A stretch of DNA of 41,853 nt. Source: Tannerellaceae bacterium. Lineage in GTDB: Bacteria; Bacteroidota; Bacteroidia; Bacteroidales; Tannerellaceae. Within the stretch, counting starts at the first letter, position 1. Every line of letters begins with the position of its first letter. The DNA is taken from contig JAIRRS010000002.1 of NCBI GenBank assembly GCA_031255855.1, forward strand, positions 64,227-106,079. Direction: 5' to 3'. The notes below the pieces were generated by a model that had not been told where the DNA came from, did no database searches, and saw only the letters and a program-made list of their open reading frames with translations. This document shows, one piece after another, positions 34,507 through 41,853 of this stretch. Both the position numbers and the translations under genes were made by a program.

Positions 34507-35520
34507 ATGGAACAAGCAATAAAGTATCAAGCAAAAGATTATAAAAGTGACCAGTATGTGCGCTGGTGTCCGGGTTGCGGAGACCATGCCGTTTTAAATT
34601 GCATACATAAAGCGATGGCGGATGAGGGAATCAACCCGAAAGACATTGCTGTTATTTCCGGCATAGGATGTTCTTCCCGCTTGCCTTATTATATGAATTC
34701 GTACGGATTCCATACCATTCATGGGCGTGGAGCGGCAATTGCCACAGGTGTAAAGACCGCTAACCCGGCTTTGAATGTTTGGCTGATGACTGGCGATGGA
34801 GACTGCCTGGCAATCGGTGGGAATCATTTTATCCATGCGGTGAGGCGGAATGTAGACCTAAATATCGTCCTTTTCAACAACAAGATTTACGGGTTGACGA
34901 AAGGGCAATATTCCCCAACTACCGATAAAGGTTTTGTTACCAAAAGTTCTCCTTACGGGACGGTTGAAGAACCGTTTATCCCAGCCGAGCTTGCTTTTGG
35001 TTCACGTGGAAACTTCTTTGCCCGGGGGATAGACGTAGATTTGAAGAACACCACGGAAATACTGACCGCTGCTTCCCGCCATAAGGGGGCGTCGGTAATT
35101 GAAGTGCTTGTGAATTGTGTGATATTTAATGATGGTATCCATAAGAAAATCACGGATAAAGAATACCGAGCCGACCGTACTGTTTTCCTTCGTCATGGAG
35201 AGAAAATGTTGTTCGGTAAAGATAATGAAAAGGGATTGGTGTTGGATGGTTTTAAGCTGAAAACAGTTACTATTGGGCAAGACGGATATACATTGGATGA
35301 TATCCTTGTACACGATGCTCATACCGAAGACCTCACATTGCACATGATGCTTGGATTGATGGGAGGTGATATGCCGGTGGCATTGGGGATTATCCGTGAT
35401 GTGGAAGCTCCGTGTTATGACCTTGAAGTAGAAAAGCAAATAGCGGAGGTACAAGCCAAAAAACCCATCCGGAAACTACACGACTTATTGATGAGTGGTG
35501 AAGTTTGGGAAGTGAAATAA
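34507..35520 (+). CDS. korB: 2-oxoacid:ferredoxin oxidoreductase, beta subunit
   Basis: Thiamine-diphosphate and Fe-S cluster-bearing subunit, 337 residues. Cluster cysteines are seen in RWCPGCGDHAVL (Cys21, Cys24) and SGIGCSSRLP (Cys55), with a further Cys in the C-terminal half. The TPP motif is GDGDCLAIGGNHFIHAVRRN starting at residue 96, continued by NNKIYGLTKGQYSPT. That is the standard KorB/PorB beta layout without an added ferredoxin domain. It is tightly coupled to korA and followed by a strong terminator. The substrate 2-oxoglutarate is the common assignment in Bacteroidota; pyruvate or branched-chain oxoacids are less likely but not excluded. Confidence 0.9.
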   Translation: MEQAIKYQAKDYKSDQYVRWCPGCGDHAVLNCIHKAMADEGINPKDIAVISGIGCSSRLPYYMNSYGFHTIHGRGAAIATGVKTANPALNVWLMTGDGDCLAIGGNHFIHAVRRNVDLNIVLFNNKIYGLTKGQYSPTTDKGFVTKSSPYGTVEEPFIPAELAFGSRGNFFARGIDVDLKNTTEILTAASRHKGASVIEVLVNCVIFNDGIHKKITDKEYRADRTVFLRHGEKMLFGKDNEKGLVLDGFKLKTVTIGQDGYTLDDILVHDAHTEDLTLHMMLGLMGGDMPVALGIIRDVEAPCYDLEVEKQIAEVQAKKPIRKLHDLLMSGEVWEVK

Positions 35521-35554
35521 ATAACTGTCCGCTAAAGAATATAAAATGATTACT

Positions 35555-35590
35555 GTAGAGACAAGGCGTTGCTTTGTCTCTACTTTTTTT
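35555..35590 (+). terminator. Rho-independent terminator of korAB
   Basis: GTAGAGACAAGGC (35555-35567) pairs with GCTTTGTCTCTAC (35571-35583) over 13 bp with one G-T wobble and a 3-base loop. Seven T residues follow (35584-35590). It lies 34 bp after the korB stop. Confidence 0.95.
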
Positions 35591-35677
35591 ATAGGTAAAA
35601 TAGAGTTCATCCTTCAGGGCAAATGCATCTTGAAAAGCAATAAAATCTTTATTGATGAAAAATTTCCTTAATCAGAT

Positions 35678-35707
35678 GTTGATAATAAGAAAATAATATT
35701 ACTTTTG
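35678..35707 (+). promoter_or_regulatory. Bacteroidota promoter for pckA
   Basis: GTTG (35678-35681), 18 bases, then TACTTTTG (35700-35707). The -7 half is exact and the -33 half differs from TTTG in one base. The leader to pckA is about 80 bases and AT-rich. Confidence 0.6.
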
Positions 35708-35791
35708 CAGCGTGGTTTACAAGGGTTTTATTGTAACGAAGGCAAGTTTAATATATAAATTATTATAAATCAATTATTAATTTAATAAAAA

Positions 35792-37399
35792 ATGGCTAAT
35801 TTAGATTTAAGCAAGTACGGTATTACGGGAGTAACCGAAATCGTGCATAATCCGTCGTTTGATGTGTTATTCAACGAAGAAACTAAACCAGGTTTAGAAG
35901 GTTTTGAAAAAGGTCAGGTAACTGAGCTGGGTGCTGTAAATGTAATGACAGGTGTTTATACCGGTCGTTCTCCTAAGGATAAATTCTTTGTAATGGATGA
36001 AACCAGTAAGAATACCGTATGGTGGACTTCTGACGAATATAAGAACGATAATAAGCCTGTTACTAAAGAGGCTTGGGCTGAATTAAAAAAATTAGCTACC
36101 AATCAATTATCCGGAAAACGTTTGTTTGTTGTCGATGCTTTCTGCGGCGCCAACGAAAACTCACGTCTTAAATTGCGCTTCGTTATGGAAGTGGCTTGGC
36201 AAGCTCACTTTGTAACAAATATGTTCATTCGCCCAACGGCTGAAGAATTGGCTAACTTCGGGGAACCTGATTTCGTTATCATGAATGCTTCCAAAGCAAA
36301 AGTTGAAAACTACAAAGAATTAGGCTTGAACTCTGAAACGGCTGTCGTATTCAACTTGACTGAAAAGATTCAGGTTATTTTGAACACCTGGTATGGTGGT
36401 GAAATGAAAAAAGGCATGTTCTCTTATATGAACTATCTGTTGCCACTTAATGGTATGGCTTCCATGCACTGCTCTGCCAATACAGATATGAACGGTAAGA
36501 ATACGGCGATTTTCTTCGGTCTTTCCGGAACAGGTAAGACGACCCTTTCTACAGACCCAAAACGTTTATTAATTGGCGATGACGAGCATGGATGGGACGA
36601 CGAAGGTGTATTCAACTTCGAAGGAGGTTGCTATGCAAAAGTTATCAACCTGGATAAAGACAGCGAACCGGATATCTACAATGCTATCAGACGCGATGCT
36701 TTATTAGAAAACGTTACTGTTGACGCGAATGGAAAAATTGACTTCAGCGATAAGAGCGTGACGGAAAATACACGCGTTTCCTATCCTATCAACCATATTA
36801 CAAATATCGTTAAACCAGTATCTAAGGCTGGCCCTGCTGAAAAAGTTATCTTCCTTTCTGCCGACGCTTTCGGCGTATTGCCTCCGGTTTCTATCCTGAC
36901 TCCTGAGCAAACCCAGTATTACTTCCTTTCTGGTTTCACTGCTAAATTGGCAGGTACGGAACGGGGTATCACCGAACCGACTCCTACTTTCTCCGCTTGT
37001 TTTGGCGCCGCGTTCCTTTCGTTGCACCCAACAAAATACGGAGAAGAATTAGTGAAGAAGATGAACAAATCGGGTGCTAAGGCTTATCTGGTCAACACAG
37101 GTTGGAACGGTAGCGGCAAACGTATTTCCATCAAAGATACCCGTGGAATTATAGATGCTATCCTGGATGGTTCTATCGACAAGGCTCCTACAAAGACGAT
37201 TCCTTATTTCGATTTCATTGTTCCGACAGAATTGCCGGGTGTGGATACTAAGATTCTTGATCCTCGTGATACTTATGCTGATGCTTCCCAGTGGACGACT
37301 AAAGCAGAAGATTTGGCAAACCGCTTTATCAATAACTTCAAGAAATTTACCGGGAATGACCTTGGCAAATCTCTTGTTGCTGCCGGACCAAAATTGTAA
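35792..37399 (+). CDS. pckA: Phosphoenolpyruvate carboxykinase (ATP)
   Basis: Interconverts oxaloacetate and phosphoenolpyruvate with ATP/ADP. In fermenting Bacteroidales it runs mainly in the carboxylating direction to feed succinate and propionate formation. The 535-residue protein has the oxaloacetate-binding [13 protein letters not shown], the kinase P-loop GLSGTGKT at residues 243-250, the metal-binding [10 protein letters not shown] following it, and the family's [10 protein letters not shown] segment. [31 protein letters not shown] and [11 protein letters not shown] are also present. It stands alone with its own promoter and terminator, as expected for a strongly expressed gene; codon use around it is rich in AAA/GAA/GGT, typical of such genes. 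Confidence 0.98.
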   Translation: MANLDLSKYGITGVTEIVHNPSFDVLFNEETKPGLEGFEKGQVTELGAVNVMTGVYTGRSPKDKFFVMDETSKNTVWWTSDEYKNDNKPVTKEAWAELKKLATNQLSGKRLFVVDAFCGANENSRLKLRFVMEVAWQAHFVTNMFIRPTAEELANFGEPDFVIMNASKAKVENYKELGLNSETAVVFNLTEKIQVILNTWYGGEMKKGMFSYMNYLLPLNGMASMHCSANTDMNGKNTAIFFGLSGTGKTTLSTDPKRLLIGDDEHGWDDEGVFNFEGGCYAKVINLDKDSEPDIYNAIRRDALLENVTVDANGKIDFSDKSVTENTRVSYPINHITNIVKPVSKAGPAEKVIFLSADAFGVLPPVSILTPEQTQYYFLSGFTAKLAGTERGITEPTPTFSACFGAAFLSLHPTKYGEELVKKMNKSGAKAYLVNTGWNGSGKRISIKDTRGIIDAILDGSIDKAPTKTIPYFDFIVPTELPGVDTKILDPRDTYADASQWTTKAEDLANRFINNFKKFTGNDLGKSLVAAGPKL

Positions 37400-37423
37400 T
37401 AATTCGCTTATTATATGTTTTAC

Positions 37424-37456
37424 AAAGAGACAGGGTCAGCGCCCTGTCTCTTTTTT
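37424..37456 (+). terminator. Rho-independent terminator of pckA
   Basis: AAAGAGACAGGG (37424-37435) and CCCTGTCTCTTT (37442-37453) form a perfect 12-bp stem with a 6-base loop, running into TTTTTT. It lies 25 bp after the pckA stop. Confidence 0.95.
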
Positions 37457-37564
37457 GTTTGCAATAAAAGATGAAAAAACCTTACGAAATATAAAGTTGT
37501 ATTAAAGCATATGATTATCTTTAAGCCGTGTATTCATAAATGTGGGAAGTTCAAAAGATATAAT

Positions 37565-38671
37565 ATGAAGAAAATTCTGCTGATAGTGAGCACAATACTG
37601 CTCTTGTTTTTGTTCTCGTGCACTGAAAATCGTGCCTACCGGATTGAAGGAAAACTAACTAATCTGGAAGACCAGACTATTTATGTGGTATTCGAATCGG
37701 AGGATCGTAGTTTGGTTGATACTGTGGTTTGCGAAAAACCAGGGCAGTTCAAGTTGGAACAACTACAGGAAGATTTTAGTCAGGCAACCCTTTTCTTCGA
37801 AAACAAAACATCCTGGTTTACGGTTTACCTTGAGCCTGGTGTGAAGATTATTGTTTCCGGTGATGTTCACTATCCGATATTATTGCAGGCAAAAAACGGG
37901 AAGTTGAATAATGAACTGTCGGATGTGCGTAAGAAAATGGCTCCCCTCTTAAAAGAACAAGCCGATTTATTTGCTGGTCTCGACCGGAGTAACGGGATGA
38001 ATTCAATGGGCGGAAACGAATTGGCTTCCCGTTTGCAGAATGTGAATCATCAACTTAGCGAAGATGCTCTGGCTTATATTCGCGCGAACCCCGGCGAACA
38101 GGCGTCAGTGGTGTTGATCCAGACTTTTTTCACAGACCCTGACGATACCCGCAAGCTGGACGAGCTATTGATTACCCTCGACCCACAATTGAAAGACTTT
38201 TATATCACGAAAGAACTTGAACAATACAGCATAAGAGCTAAGCGAACCGCTTTAGGAGCGGAAGCTCCTAATTTCACTGTAAAAAACATATATGGCGAGA
38301 CGGTTCGTTTGGAATCATTACATGACAAATACGTGCTGCTTACATTTACGGCGCCGTGGTGTGAGATGTGCCAGACGGATGATTTATATTTGGATGAAAT
38401 AGACAGCCTCTATTCGAAAGACGACTTGCAACAAATTTTGATTAGTCTGGACGACGATATGGAAGGCGTGCGCCGGTTATTGAAGAATGATAGCATCCAG
38501 TGGAACCTCGTAACAGACTCTGCCGGACAGGCCGCCATGTTGATTGACTTGTATAATGTAAGTGCTTTGCCTCGTTGTTTCCTGATTGATGATGAAGGTA
38601 AAATTATCTTGAAAACAGAAGACGGGGTGGAGGTGAAGCAAGCGTTAAAGAAAATTATAGATAGCGATTAG
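37565..38671 (+). CDS. TlpA/ResA-like thioredoxin-fold lipoprotein with DUF4369-type N-terminus
   Basis: 368-residue predicted lipoprotein. The frame is open 18 codons earlier, but the ATG at 37565 gives a clean signal, MKKILLIVSTILLLFLFSC, with lipidated Cys19. The first 100 or so mature residues (YRIEGKLTNLEDQTIYVVF, then VDTVVCEKPGQFKLE) match the DUF4369 beta domain common in Bacteroidota. A helical linker leads to an AhpC/TSA-type thioredoxin domain with active site FTAPWCEMCQ, Cys266-X-X-Cys269. The dipeptide between the cysteines is Glu-Met, not the usual Pro-Pro or Gly-Pro. A cis-Pro (SALPRCFLID) is present. It probably works as an envelope thiol-disulfide oxidoreductase. The gene is monocistronic or co-transcribed with the next one 49 bp on. 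Confidence 0.85.
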   Translation: MKKILLIVSTILLLFLFSCTENRAYRIEGKLTNLEDQTIYVVFESEDRSLVDTVVCEKPGQFKLEQLQEDFSQATLFFENKTSWFTVYLEPGVKIIVSGDVHYPILLQAKNGKLNNELSDVRKKMAPLLKEQADLFAGLDRSNGMNSMGGNELASRLQNVNHQLSEDALAYIRANPGEQASVVLIQTFFTDPDDTRKLDELLITLDPQLKDFYITKELEQYSIRAKRTALGAEAPNFTVKNIYGETVRLESLHDKYVLLTFTAPWCEMCQTDDLYLDEIDSLYSKDDLQQILISLDDDMEGVRRLLKNDSIQWNLVTDSAGQAAMLIDLYNVSALPRCFLIDDEGKIILKTEDGVEVKQALKKIIDSD

Positions 38672-38720
38672 GAATTAACACTAAGCACTAAACGATTAAA
38701 TTCATCAACCATTCTTAACT

Positions 38721-40259
38721 ATGCTAGTAAAATCGTATGCTGCTGCCGTACAAGGTATAACGGCAACAATCATCACAATAGAAGTAAGTTGTAACAAGGG
38801 CATCCAATTCTTTCTGGTTGGATTGCCGGATGTAGCTGTGCGCGAAAGCCATGAAAGGATTATTTCGGCATTGCAGGTTAGCGGTTATAAATTCCCTCGT
38901 TACCGGATCGTGATAAACATGGCGCCTGCGGATATCCGTAAAGAGGGGTCGTCTTATGATTTGCCGCTTGCAATTGGTATAATGGCGGCGGCCGAGCAGA
39001 TTGACGCTTCCCTCCTTGATAAGTTTATGATTATGGGAGAACTGTCGCTGGATGGGACATTATTGCCCGTTAAAGGTGTTTTGCCGATAGCTATCAAAGC
39101 CCGTGAAGAAGGTTTTAAAGGCTTTATCCTGCCTGAACAAAATGCCCGTGAAGCGGCGGTCGTAAGCGGACTGGATATTTACGGCATGAAAAATATCAAG
39201 GAGGTAATAGAGTTTATCGATGGTAAAAGACAGGTAGAACCCACCCAGGTAGATACCCGAGCTGAATTTTACGCTCATCAGGCAACCTTTGATTTTGACT
39301 TCTCGGATGTCCGCGGGCAGGAGAATGTGAAACGTGCGTTGGAGGTTGCGGCGGCGGGTTCGCATAATATACTTATGGTTGGCCCTCCGGGGAGTGGTAA
39401 ATCAATGCTTGCGAAAAGGCTGCCTTCGATACTTCCTCCGCTAACGCTCCATGAATCGCTGGAGACAACTAAGATACATTCGGTGGCAGGAAAGCTGAGT
39501 AAAGATGTTTCCCTGATGGCGCAGCGTCCTTTCCGTTCGCCCCACCATACTATCTCCAATGTTGCAATGGTGGGGGGAGGCTCTTTTCCTCAACCGGGGG
39601 AGATTAGCCTGGCGCATAATGGCGTTTTGTTCCTTGACGAGTTGCCGGAATTCAACCGGAATGTATTGGAGGTTATGCGGCAACCGTTGGAAGACAGGAT
39701 GATTACGATTTCGCGTGCGCGTTCTTCCGTTGACTACCCGGCGGGGTTCATGTTGGTGAGTTCCATGAATCCTTGCCCGTGCGGATATTATAATCATCCT
39801 GAACGTCCTTGCCTGTGTCCTCCCGGCTCGGTGCAGAAGTACATGAACCGCATTTCCGGGCCGTTATTAGACCGCATTGATATCCAGGTGGAGATAACCC
39901 CTGTCCCGTTTGAGAAAATCTCTGAAAGGGGCTTATCGGAGGCCAGCGTGGCTGTTCGCGAACGTGTGGTAAAGGCACGGGCCATTCAGGAGGAGCGGTT
40001 CAGGGCGCATGGGGGCATCTACTGCAATTCGCAGATGACTACCAAATTGCTCCATGCTTATGTTGAGCCTGACAAAGAGAGTATGGCTATGCTGAAAACG
40101 GCGATGGAACGATTGAACCTTTCTGCCCGCGCCTACGATCGTATTCTGAAAGTTTCCCGTACCATTGCTGATTTGGAGGGAGCCAGGGATGTTTCTTCCG
40201 CCCATATAGCCGAAGCGATAAATTATCGTAATTTAGACAGGGAAAGTTGGGGGATGTGA
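38721..40259 (+). CDS. comM: YifB/ComM-family Mg-chelatase-like AAA+ ATPase
   Basis: 512-residue AAA+ protein. In naturally competent bacteria ComM is a hexameric helicase that drives branch migration during recombination of taken-up DNA; in most others the role is unproven. The N-terminal ChlI domain opens with the family's KSYAAAVQGITATIITIEVSCNKG and FFLVGLPDVAVRESHERI. The ATPase has Walker A GPPGSGKS at residues 221-228 and Walker B LFLDE with Asp306-Glu307. A Cys4 zinc-like motif lies in SSMNPCPCGYYNHPERPCLCPP, and a C-terminal Mg-chelatase domain ends with NLDRESWGM. Length is typical. Start choice is simple: the ATG at 38721 gives the canonical N-terminus. Confidence 0.96.
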   Translation: MLVKSYAAAVQGITATIITIEVSCNKGIQFFLVGLPDVAVRESHERIISALQVSGYKFPRYRIVINMAPADIRKEGSSYDLPLAIGIMAAAEQIDASLLDKFMIMGELSLDGTLLPVKGVLPIAIKAREEGFKGFILPEQNAREAAVVSGLDIYGMKNIKEVIEFIDGKRQVEPTQVDTRAEFYAHQATFDFDFSDVRGQENVKRALEVAAAGSHNILMVGPPGSGKSMLAKRLPSILPPLTLHESLETTKIHSVAGKLSKDVSLMAQRPFRSPHHTISNVAMVGGGSFPQPGEISLAHNGVLFLDELPEFNRNVLEVMRQPLEDRMITISRARSSVDYPAGFMLVSSMNPCPCGYYNHPERPCLCPPGSVQKYMNRISGPLLDRIDIQVEITPVPFEKISERGLSEASVAVRERVVKARAIQEERFRAHGGIYCNSQMTTKLLHAYVEPDKESMAMLKTAMERLNLSARAYDRILKVSRTIADLEGARDVSSAHIAEAINYRNLDRESWGM

Positions 40260-40315
40260 AGAATATAGCATACCTTTACTTCTCTAATCCATTTGTTTAA
40301 CTTAAAAGAACGGTT

Positions 40316-41041
40316 ATGAAGAAAAATGTATTATTCTCAGCGCTGCTGGTGGCTGTTTTCAGCTTTCCGGCAATGGGTCAGTTGGCCAACACGCTTACAG
40401 AGCAGGAAAAGAAAGAAGGTTGGACGCTTTTGTTTGACGGGAAAGATTTTGCGGGTTGGCGTAAATGTAATTCGACTGAAATGGCTGCTAACTGGTCTGT
40501 TGACGATAACGCGATGAAAGTTGCCCGTGGTGAAAGAGCCGGCCGGGGACAGGGTGGCGATATCTTGTTTGGGGACAAAAAGTTCAGCAATTTTGAATTG
40601 TCTGTTGACTGGAAAATCGAGAGGGAAGGCAATTCGGGTATTTTCTATTACGTGGTTGAATATCCCGACAAGCCTATTTATTATGCTGCTCCCGAAGTGC
40701 AGGTGCTGGACAACTGGAATGCCGGGGATAATAAATTGACGAACCATTTGGCAGGTTCCCTGTATGATATACTTCCTGCTTTGCCTCAGAATGCTAAGCC
40801 GGCAGGGCAATGGAATACGATTGTTATCCGCGTAAAAGACGGGTATGTGACTCATACGCAGAATGGCGTGGAAGTGGTGGCGTATACTTTGTGGACTCCT
40901 GAATGGTATAAACTTGTTGGCGGCAGCAAATTTAAGGATTGGCTCGGCTTTAAGGAAGGTCCTGCGAAGGAAGGGTATATCGGTTTGCAGGATCATGGGT
41001 ATGATTGCTGGTTCAGGAATATTAAAATCCGCGAGTTGTAA
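40316..41041 (+). CDS. Secreted DUF1080 (3-keto-disaccharide hydrolase-like) protein
   Basis: 241 residues with a type I signal peptide (MKKNVLFSALLVAVFSFPAMG). The mature part is one DUF1080 domain, a concanavalin-like beta sandwich that starts with EGWTLLFDGKDFAGWRKCN. It continues with WKIEREGNSGIFYYV and APEVQVLDNW, and ends with GYIGLQDHGYDCWFRNIKIREL. Pfam names the family 3-keto-disaccharide hydrolase, and members act on or bind oxidised disaccharides and related glycans. No partner genes (oxidoreductases, permeases) lie nearby. A near-match -7 element (TACCTTTA, 40271-40278) precedes it, and a strong terminator follows. Confidence 0.9.
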   Translation: MKKNVLFSALLVAVFSFPAMGQLANTLTEQEKKEGWTLLFDGKDFAGWRKCNSTEMAANWSVDDNAMKVARGERAGRGQGGDILFGDKKFSNFELSVDWKIEREGNSGIFYYVVEYPDKPIYYAAPEVQVLDNWNAGDNKLTNHLAGSLYDILPALPQNAKPAGQWNTIVIRVKDGYVTHTQNGVEVVAYTLWTPEWYKLVGGSKFKDWLGFKEGPAKEGYIGLQDHGYDCWFRNIKIREL

Positions 41042-41062
41042 TTTTTCCAGTATTTGCTTGTG

Positions 41063-41117
41063 AATGGTTAGTAATTGATATCCTGTTTTAAGGGTATCAA
41101 TTACTAACCATTTTTTT
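41063..41117 (+). terminator. Rho-independent terminator of the DUF1080 gene
   Basis: AATGGTTAGTAATTGATA (41063-41080) and its exact complement (41095-41112) give an 18-bp stem with a 14-base loop, running into seven T residues (41111-41117). It is 21 bp after the stop. Confidence 0.93.
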
Positions 41118-41346
41118 ATGTTTACGTTTAGTAAAATTTGCTGCCTTAGCGCGGCGTGTTGATGGTCGTAGCTTTCCGTTTTTGTTCCCATATTGGTGAA
41201 CATAGGACAAAGTTGGGTCGGACAGGTTGTTTTCTGCTTTGTCTTTTACGTTGCGTATTTTCACGGTTGATGGTAGGGTGTTGCCGGTCTGGATATGATT
41301 GCCGTGCCTTTTTATCTACGACAAAAGTAGTTATCTTTTTAAAGAT

Positions 41347-41377
41347 GTTGATTATTAATCTGTAATTTTTATATTTG
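41347..41377 (+). promoter_or_regulatory. Bacteroidota promoter for the last gene
   Basis: GTTG (41347-41350), exactly 19 bases, then TATATTTG (41370-41377). Spacing is ideal and only the first base of the -33 box is off consensus. It ends 15 bp before the chosen ATG, so the mRNA leader must be very short. Confidence 0.7.
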
Positions 41378-41392
41378 CATGAGATGCGATTA

Positions 41393-41779
41393 ATGGATAC
41401 GACAGATCAAAAAACACGGTTGGCTGAAAGCAAGAAGAAGCTGAATAATAGAGTTTTCTTATATAGCGGATTACTATTATTGTTGATTGCGTTCGTTATC
41501 AGATGGACGGATATGGGAATCCCGTCGTATTATTTCTGGATATTGTTGGGGATAGCAATTGCCTTGAAAGCTGTCTTCCTGCTAACCCTTTTCCAAAGGA
41601 GGGATTTTAAACCGGGGCTGTGGTTGTATTTTATACTGGCCGGGATTGTTTTGATACTTGTTTCCTTGCTGTTCAAGCATATTTATCCGATGCCGCTTGT
41701 TCGTTTTATCCTTTTTGGGCTGGCTGTTGCATTGAAGGTTTCGGGATTGGTATTGATGTTTGTCCAGCGGAAGGGATAG
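41393..41779 (+). CDS. Small four-helix integral membrane protein, unknown function
   Basis: 128 residues from the ATG at 41393. A basic N-terminal stretch (TRLAESKKKLNNR) is followed by four hydrophobic segments at about residues 21-38, 46-67, 76-94 and 103-124, then a short QRKG tail. Helices 2 and 4 share a similar pattern (LLGIAIALKAVFLLTLFQRR and LFGLAVALKVSGLVLMFVQR), which suggests an internal duplication of a two-helix unit. I do not recognise a named family. The frame is also open from an ATG at 41384 and a TTG at 41375; the TTG lies inside the promoter and the ATG at 41384 is at the expected transcription start, so 41393 is preferred. Confidence 0.7.
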   Translation: MDTTDQKTRLAESKKKLNNRVFLYSGLLLLLIAFVIRWTDMGIPSYYFWILLGIAIALKAVFLLTLFQRRDFKPGLWLYFILAGIVLILVSLLFKHIYPMPLVRFILFGLAVALKVSGLVLMFVQRKG

Positions 41780-41853
41780 TCCTCTTTTTTCAGAAACTGT
41801 TTTATCAGGGTTTACGTGCCGATGTATCGGCATGCGGTGGATTATTGGCTGGG

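Larger units (their letters stand above)
41042..41392. other. Intergenic region before the last gene
   Basis: 351 bp. It holds a strong terminator (41063-41117), then about 230 bp with no supportable gene, then a promoter (41347-41377). The middle part, 41156-41330, is much less AT-rich than the other intergenic regions here, and has a TACTTTTG element on the minus strand (41322-41329). It may be a conserved non-coding element or a gene remnant. Confidence 0.5.

Noticed and set aside
34998..35013. Second parS-like sequence inside korB (TGGTTCACGTGGAAAC).
   Set aside because: Only the CACGTG core and about six other positions agree (about 12 of 16), and it is explained by korB codons.
40337..41203. 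Long open frame of 288 codons on the minus strand over the DUF1080 gene.
   Set aside because: It is antisense to a well-supported gene, its product has no recognisable motifs, and it would cross a strong terminator.
41817..41832. Small inverted repeat TGCCGAT/ATCGGCA near the right edge.
   Set aside because: Loop of two bases and no T-run; too little sequence remains to judge it, and nothing else is seen after 41779.
1..41853. Search for mobile elements, CRISPR arrays, tRNA or rRNA genes.
   Set aside because: No transposase or integrase motifs, no regularly spaced repeats and no tRNA-like or rRNA-like sequence was found by reading the gaps.

Overview
The window reads as chromosomal DNA of a member of the Bacteroidales (phylum Bacteroidota), most like the Parabacteroides/Bacteroides group. 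The evidence is a moderate G+C content, many start regions carrying the Bacteroidota -7 promoter element TAnnTTTG instead of E. coli-type boxes, lineage-linked families (DUF4252, DUF6261, DUF4132, SpmA-SpmB fusion, TlpA-like lipoproteins) and KorAB plus ATP-type PEP carboxykinase. The genus is my inference. I found no rRNA, tRNA, insertion sequence, phage or CRISPR array.

Layout. 1-3039 (minus): leuS overlapping by one base a YitT-family membrane gene that runs off the left edge. 3230-6222 (plus): a large DUF4132-family gene that has lost its C-terminal domain, followed by an out-of-frame coding-like scrap. 6369-8984 (plus): mutS with a terminator. 9077-10873 (minus): a tight four-gene operon with an ECF sigma factor, a single-pass membrane protein (probable anti-sigma) and two different secreted DUF4252 proteins. 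11120-14177 (minus): a small uronate module of a GH88 lipoprotein, KduI and a secreted beta-propeller protein. 14295-15398 (minus): ychF, divergent from an aldehyde dehydrogenase (15735-17111) across a region with a strong palindrome. 17202-19967 (minus): polA, divergent from a polyprenyl diphosphate synthase (20068-21042).

21078-28174 is a seven-gene minus-strand run: SpmAB-like protein, ybeY, mnmG, uvrC, dtd, a MazG-like pyrophosphohydrolase and deoC. A 15/16 match to the ParB-binding parS consensus lies in the 31-bp gap between mnmG and uvrC. From 28630 everything is on the plus strand: a D-2-hydroxyacid dehydrogenase, an AT-rich 400-bp gap, a DUF6261 gene, aroK and alanine dehydrogenase, korA-korB, pckA, a TlpA-like lipoprotein, the YifB/ComM ATPase, a secreted DUF1080 protein and a small four-helix membrane protein.

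Most of the window is housekeeping: tRNA charging and quality control (leuS, dtd, mnmG), DNA repair and replication (mutS, uvrC, polA), rRNA maturation (ybeY), quinone side-chain and shikimate synthesis, and anaerobic central carbon metabolism (korAB, pckA, ald). The least understood parts are the DUF4252/ECF operon, the truncated DUF4132 gene and the AT-rich gap before the DUF6261 gene; the parS-like site is the most distinctive non-coding signal. I see no clear-cut new defence or mobile system.
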